From assembly GCA_963736455.1 (NCBI GenBank), contig CAVTON010000001.1, forward strand, positions 2,790,001 through 2,854,000: a DNA stretch of 64,000 bases. The letters run 5' to 3'. The notes under the pieces were generated by a model. The model saw only the letters and a program-made list of their open reading frames with translations. It made no database searches and was not told the DNA's origin. The position numbers and the translations under genes are program-made. This stretch comes from DAHUXD01 sp963736455 (GTDB lineage Bacteria > Acidobacteriota > Thermoanaerobaculia > UBA5066 > Gp7-AA6). This document shows positions 60,994 through 64,000 of this stretch, one piece after another (position 1 is the stretch's first letter; each line of letters opens with the position of its first letter).

Positions 60994-61673
60994 GATCCCT
61001 TCGACGACTGCGAATCTCGTTCCAGCGCCGCGGCGCCCGGGAGCGCGCCGGCCCCGGCACGGCAAGTCGCGGCCCCAGAGGAGTTGGGACTTTCGTCCGA
61101 CCGGCTGCCGATCGCCGCCACGGGCTCGAGCGTCCTCGCCGGGAGACGGATGGCGCCGTTTGCGGGCAATGCCGCCAGGCCTTTGACGGTCCGCTCGAGC
61201 GCCTTCTGGTAGGCCTCCGAGAGAGACTCCTTTTCGTTGTTCGAGCCGCGATAGTTGGGCCTCGACACTTCCTCGTTGGCCTGAAACTCGGTCAGAGTCC
61301 GGCCCGCGGCATCGACGACGCTCACGGTCCACTCGACGGCCGCCTCCCACGCGCCCCCGGAGTCGCCCGCCGGGCCCTCTCGGGTCGAGCGGAAGCGGTG
61401 GACCTCGATCGTGACCGTGTCGCCGGTCGGGGCGGGCGCCGACGACCAGTGGCAGCCGGGAAAGGACTTCGTGATGCCGTCGCGGATCGCCGTGGTCATC
61501 TGGTCCGCGCCCTCGGGCTCGGCCCGCTGATCGACGATCGACAGGGTCCAGTCCTTCCGGCCGCCGGGACAGGCCACGTCGGGATCCGCGTAGCTCGCGG
61601 GCCGGACCGCGGGCGGGCCGCAGGCGGTGGACAGGACGGCGAAGCTCGCCAGAGCCAGGACGGTCTTACGCAT
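60990..61673 (-). CDS. Lipoprotein of unknown function
   Basis: A 227-residue protein with a lipobox: LASFAVLSTACGPP places the lipidated Cys at about residue 18. The chain contains KDWTLSIVDQRAE, GITKSFPGCHWSS, WTVSVVDAAGRTLTEFQANEEV and EAYQKALERTVKGLAALP, resembling the YajG-like or LptE-type uncharacterised lipoproteins. Its start overlaps the WYL gene stop by 8 bases and its stop overlaps the next start, giving strict coupling in this operon. The role is unknown. Confidence 0.7.
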   Translation of the reverse strand: MRKTVLALASFAVLSTACGPPAVRPASYADPDVACPGGRKDWTLSIVDQRAEPEGADQMTTAIRDGITKSFPGCHWSSAPAPTGDTVTIEVHRFRSTREGPAGDSGGAWEAAVEWTVSVVDAAGRTLTEFQANEEVSRPNYRGSNNEKESLSEAYQKALERTVKGLAALPANGAIRLPARTLEPVAAIGSRSDESPNSSGAATCRAGAGALPGAAALERDSQSSKGS

Positions 61674-62733
61674 CGTGCTCCTCAGAACGCGGAGAGGCGG
61701 CGCGCTTCTTCCGGTTTCCCGCGACGGATCGGCCCGATTCGAGCCGGCCGTAGATCGCGGCCATGGCCCGAGCCTCTTCGGCGAGGTCTCGCACGAGCTC
61801 CGGCGGAGCGAGCGCGGCGGCGTCCCGGCCGTACGAAAGGATGAAGCGGCGCGCCTCGCGGATGGACTCGGCCGGAAGCTCCAGGATCGCCGCGCCGTCG
61901 CGGTCCGTCTCGATCTTCTGCTGCGGGTGCCAGACCATCTCGCGGATCTCGTCGGAGACCTGGGGGGAGAAACGCACGCGGAATCGGAAGGCCTTTCCCT
62001 TTCCCACGAAGATCCCGAAGGTGTTCCGAAAGAACTCGTCCGCGTCGAAGCTCTTCGGGATCGCATAGCGTTCACCCGTCAGCTTCGGGCTCTCGATCCG
62101 CGCCAGATAGAAGTTCTTGACCTGCGCCTGGGCCCGGTCCTCGGCGAGAACCATCCAGTCGCGGCCGGCGAGTACGAAGGCATAGGGACGAATGACGCGC
62201 GGCTCGCCCGGCGGCCCTCCCGGATGGCGATAGCGGACCGAGAGGGCGATTCCCTTCTGGAGAGACTCCGCGACGGATTGCCACGTTTCTTCGCGCACGG
62301 GACGAAACGCCGCCGCGCGCAAGGCGAGTTTCTCGCGCACGACTTCCGGCCGCAGGCGCACGGCCGGAGGCATCAGCTTCGCGAGCCGCTCGTAGCAGGA
62401 GCGCAGGCTGCGCGCGAGCGGCGTTCCGCCGAGCAGCTGCAGGACCTGTGCGGCGACGCCGATCGAAAAGAGGTCCTGGCCGTCCACGGGCAGAAACGGC
62501 AGGACGTAGTCCTCGCGCGAATAGGCGTAGCCGTTCTCCTCGCGCCGGAACTCGATCGGCGCCTCGAGCTCGTCGCGCAGGTAGTCGAGGTCGCGCTGGA
62601 CGGTCTTCGAAGAGACGTCGAGCTCGGACGCGAGCGAGCTCGTGTTCGGATGCCGGCCTTCCTTGATCGCGTGGTGAATGGTCTGAAGGCGGCGCCACAG
62701 CGGCCGGTCTTTGAACGCGCCTCGACGACCCAC
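61666..62733 (-). CDS. WYL-domain transcriptional regulator
   Basis: A 355-residue regulator. Residues about 10-65 are an HTH (WRRLQTIHHAIKEGRHPNTSSLASELDVSSKTVQRDLDYLRDEL, DeoR-like). The middle holds the WYL domain (IALSVRYRHPGGPPGEPRVIRPYAFVLAGRDWMVLAEDRAQAQVKNFYLARI), and a C-terminal WCX segment follows (FRFRVRFSPQVSDEIREMVWHPQQKIE). The start is set at GTG 62733 with GGAGA upstream; an earlier start is possible. WYL proteins sense nucleic acids or nucleotides. It probably controls the operon with the lipoprotein and exported protein. Confidence 0.85.
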   Translation of the reverse strand: MGRRGAFKDRPLWRRLQTIHHAIKEGRHPNTSSLASELDVSSKTVQRDLDYLRDELEAPIEFRREENGYAYSREDYVLPFLPVDGQDLFSIGVAAQVLQLLGGTPLARSLRSCYERLAKLMPPAVRLRPEVVREKLALRAAAFRPVREETWQSVAESLQKGIALSVRYRHPGGPPGEPRVIRPYAFVLAGRDWMVLAEDRAQAQVKNFYLARIESPKLTGERYAIPKSFDADEFFRNTFGIFVGKGKAFRFRVRFSPQVSDEIREMVWHPQQKIETDRDGAAILELPAESIREARRFILSYGRDAAALAPPELVRDLAEEARAMAAIYGRLESGRSVAGNRKKRAASPRSEEHDA

Positions 62734-62776
62734 GAGAGCGATTCTCCGGGCAGCCGGTTCTTCGCGCAACGCGAGA

Positions 62777-62811
62777 GTGTCAGAAAGTGTCCCGGTTGTG
62801 CCGGGAGACAC
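62777..62811. promoter_or_regulatory. Candidate operator upstream of the WYL regulator
   Basis: GTGTC occurs at 62777-62781 and 62787-62791 (10-bp spacing), and an inverted GACAC closes at 62807-62811, with CCCGG/CCGGG arms between. It lies 44-78 bp upstream of the WYL start codon and in the spacer shared with the divergent small ORF, so it may be the regulator's own binding site. Confidence 0.35.
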
Positions 62812-62919
62812 CGAGCGGGCTGTCACCCGCGCGCGAGTCTCCCGGCTTAAGCCTTTGAAATTGAGGGCCTTCCCGAGGCGCGGCGGAATGGCCCGGCGAT
62901 TGCTCGAAAGAGGCGCATC

Positions 62920-63099
62920 ATGCAAATCCCCTACGACATCGAGTTCATCGAGAACCGGCCGATGGTCCACGCGCGCGCGGCCGCGCTGCACCCGCAGCTG
63001 CCGGCCTGGCGCTCCGACCGGTCCGGCCAGCGCGACGCGCTGGACCGCCTGCTTCACTGGGCGTTCCGGCTTCTTCGCCGCTTCGAAGCCGGCCGCTGA
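62920..63099 (+). CDS. Small 59-residue protein of unknown function
   Basis: An ORF opening MQIPYDIEFIENRPMVHARA and ending HWAFRLLRRFEAGR. It has AAAGAGG about 7 nt upstream, a long run of G/C third positions as in real genes of this genome, and a predicted basic helix at the C-terminus (DALDRLLHWAFRLLRR). It is divergent from the WYL regulator and convergent with the TPR gene. No family is recognised, and chance cannot be excluded. Confidence 0.45.
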   Translation: MQIPYDIEFIENRPMVHARAAALHPQLPAWRSDRSGQRDALDRLLHWAFRLLRRFEAGR

Positions 63100-63130
63100 A
63101 TCCGGCGGGCCGGGGACGGAAGCCTCCCGG

Positions 63131-64000
63131 TTATTTCAACAGCGGCAGGATTTCCTTGACCGTTCCGACTTCCTTGCCGTTCGGTTCGAGCTCCAGGTAC
63201 TTCTGCAGGTGCTCCCGGGCGGAGGCCTTGTGGTTCAGGTTGAACGAGGCCATGCCGAGATAGAACTGCGCATTGGCGAAATCGGGTTTCGCCTCCACGG
63301 CCTTGTTCAGGGCGGCCTCGGCGTCCTTCATCTTGCCCTTGTTGTACGCGTCGATTCCCTTGTTGTAGAGGATCTCGGGCGAGTCCGGATTGGCCTCGGC
63401 GTTCTTGGCGGCCCACTCGGCGGCGGCCTTCTTGTCGCCGCTCTTGGCGGCGGCGTCGGCGAGCATCGCATAGAGGTTCGTGATCGTCGGGTCGAGGTCC
63501 ACGGCCTTCTGGCCGTACTCGAGCGCCTTCGACCAGTCCTTCTTCTCGTAGGCGATCGTCGCGAGGGCTTGCCAGCCCGCGGGAAGATCGGGGTTCTTCT
63601 GGACGGCCTCCTGGAACTTCGTCTCGGCGGCGTCCTTGTCGCCCTTGTTCATCGCGTCCACGCCGAGGTTGAAGGCTTCGACCGCCTGGTCCGAGGCCGA
63701 CGGGGCCGGCGGGGCCGCGGCCGCTGCACCCGGAGCGGCCTTCATTTCGGAGGTCTTCAGGAGTTTCTGGTCGACGATCCCCTGGTCATTGATCGGGATC
63801 TTCTTGTCCTCGCCCGCGGAGACGAAGCCCTCCTTGTCGAAGGCGATGTGGTACGGCATCGTGCAGTCGCTCAGGAGAGTGGTGTAGCGGCCCTTCGCGT
63901 CGGTCTTCACGGTGAGCTTGAAGGTATGCAGGCTCGGCGTCGTCACCGTCACGGCGACGTCCGCCAGCGGAGCACCCGAGGAGTCCGTCACCGTTCCGAG
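63131..64000 (-). CDS. TPR protein with carboxypeptidase-regulatory-like domain (5' truncated)
   Basis: The frame is open to the right edge, so the true start lies outside. Visible residues begin LGTVTDSSGAPLADVAV, the start of a CarboxypepD_reg-like beta sandwich (about 85 residues, TDAKGRYTTLLSDCTMPYHI), followed by an Ala/Pro linker and at least four TPR units (AVEAFNLGVDAMNKGDKDAAETKF, PAGWQALATIAYEKKDWSKAL, ILYNKGIDAYNKGKMKDAEAAL, AQFYLGMASFNLNHKASAREHL). It is probably exported, acting as a protein-protein scaffold. Confidence 0.88.
   Translation of the reverse strand, partial: LGTVTDSSGAPLADVAVTVTTPSLHTFKLTVKTDAKGRYTTLLSDCTMPYHIAFDKEGFVSAGEDKKIPINDQGIVDQKLLKTSEMKAAPGAAAAAPPAPSASDQAVEAFNLGVDAMNKGDKDAAETKFQEAVQKNPDLPAGWQALATIAYEKKDWSKALEYGQKAVDLDPTITNLYAMLADAAAKSGDKKAAAEWAAKNAEANPDSPEILYNKGIDAYNKGKMKDAEAALNKAVEAKPDFANAQFYLGMASFNLNHKASAREHLQKYLELEPNGKEVGTVKEILPLLK

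Overview
The window is very GC-rich (by eye roughly two thirds G+C), almost fully coding and carries about 65 protein genes with short spacers. No rRNA, tRNA, CRISPR array, transposase or phage gene was recognised. Several features suggest a chromosome segment of an Acidobacteriota bacterium, probably of the Thermoanaerobaculia type: cysteine-containing S-layer homology (SLH) cassettes at the C-termini of exported proteins, YSC84/SYLF, DUF2911-TPR, FecR/DUF6600 and WYL proteins, and many class C serine hydrolases. This assignment is inference from protein style, not from a marker gene.

Layout. 1-4.0 kb: the 3' end of an SLH surface protein, a SYLF lipoprotein-like gene, a membrane protein, a decayed SLH pseudogene, DinB, and two small proteins (zinc ribbon, histone-like). 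4.3-9.5 kb: di-haem oxidoreductase, metallo-hydrolase, pirin, an exported protein, an MFS transporter. 9.5-15.7 kb: a 977-residue exported VCBS/Ig/SLH protein, a membrane hydrolase, a thioesterase, a serine hydrolase and a PilZ protein preceded by a CRP-like site. 15.8-19.5 kb: a tight four-gene drug-efflux-type operon (TetR, HlyD adaptor, ABC ATPase, ABC-2 permease) with a strong promoter whose -10 box lies inside a palindrome. 19.5-25.1 kb: a BamE-like protein, 3-methyladenine glycosylase I, a 38-bp repeat array, a paired active/inactive M16 peptidase operon, a YheT-type hydrolase, an exported protein with a terminator.

25.2-34.8 kb is one long minus-strand block: sufB-sufC-sufD-sufS-sufU-sufT and an Rrf2 regulator (SUF iron-sulfur cluster assembly, with a clear promoter), then an orphan exbD and glgA-glgC (glycogen synthesis). 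A glucokinase at 57 kb fits the same sugar-storage theme. 34.8-43.7 kb: a reductase, a FecR/DUF6600 protein, a DCC-lipase-maturation-factor fusion, a swivel-first aconitase-type dehydratase, a pseudokinase with a short overlapping leader ORF, and an FKBP isomerase with a strong terminator.

43.8-53.5 kb: DUF1206, a serine hydrolase, DUF2911-TPR, a LuxR regulator, ilvE divergent from a MocR regulator with a dyad-arranged set of half-sites between them, a CsaA-like protein, an aromatic amino acid decarboxylase and an ion channel. 53.6-64 kb: a glycosyltransferase-like membrane protein, two tandem paralogues of unknown function followed by a second BamE-like gene, glucokinase, a phospholipase D/cardiolipin synthase-like lipoprotein, a DnaQ-like exonuclease, a WYL-lipoprotein-exported protein operon, an unlisted 59-residue ORF and a truncated TPR protein at the right edge.

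I see no obvious defence island or biosynthetic cluster. The most unusual items are the pseudokinase and its leader ORF, the tandem unknown paralogues, the DCC-LMF fusion, the domain-inverted dehydratase, and the repeat and hairpin elements that sit inside operons or coding sequence.
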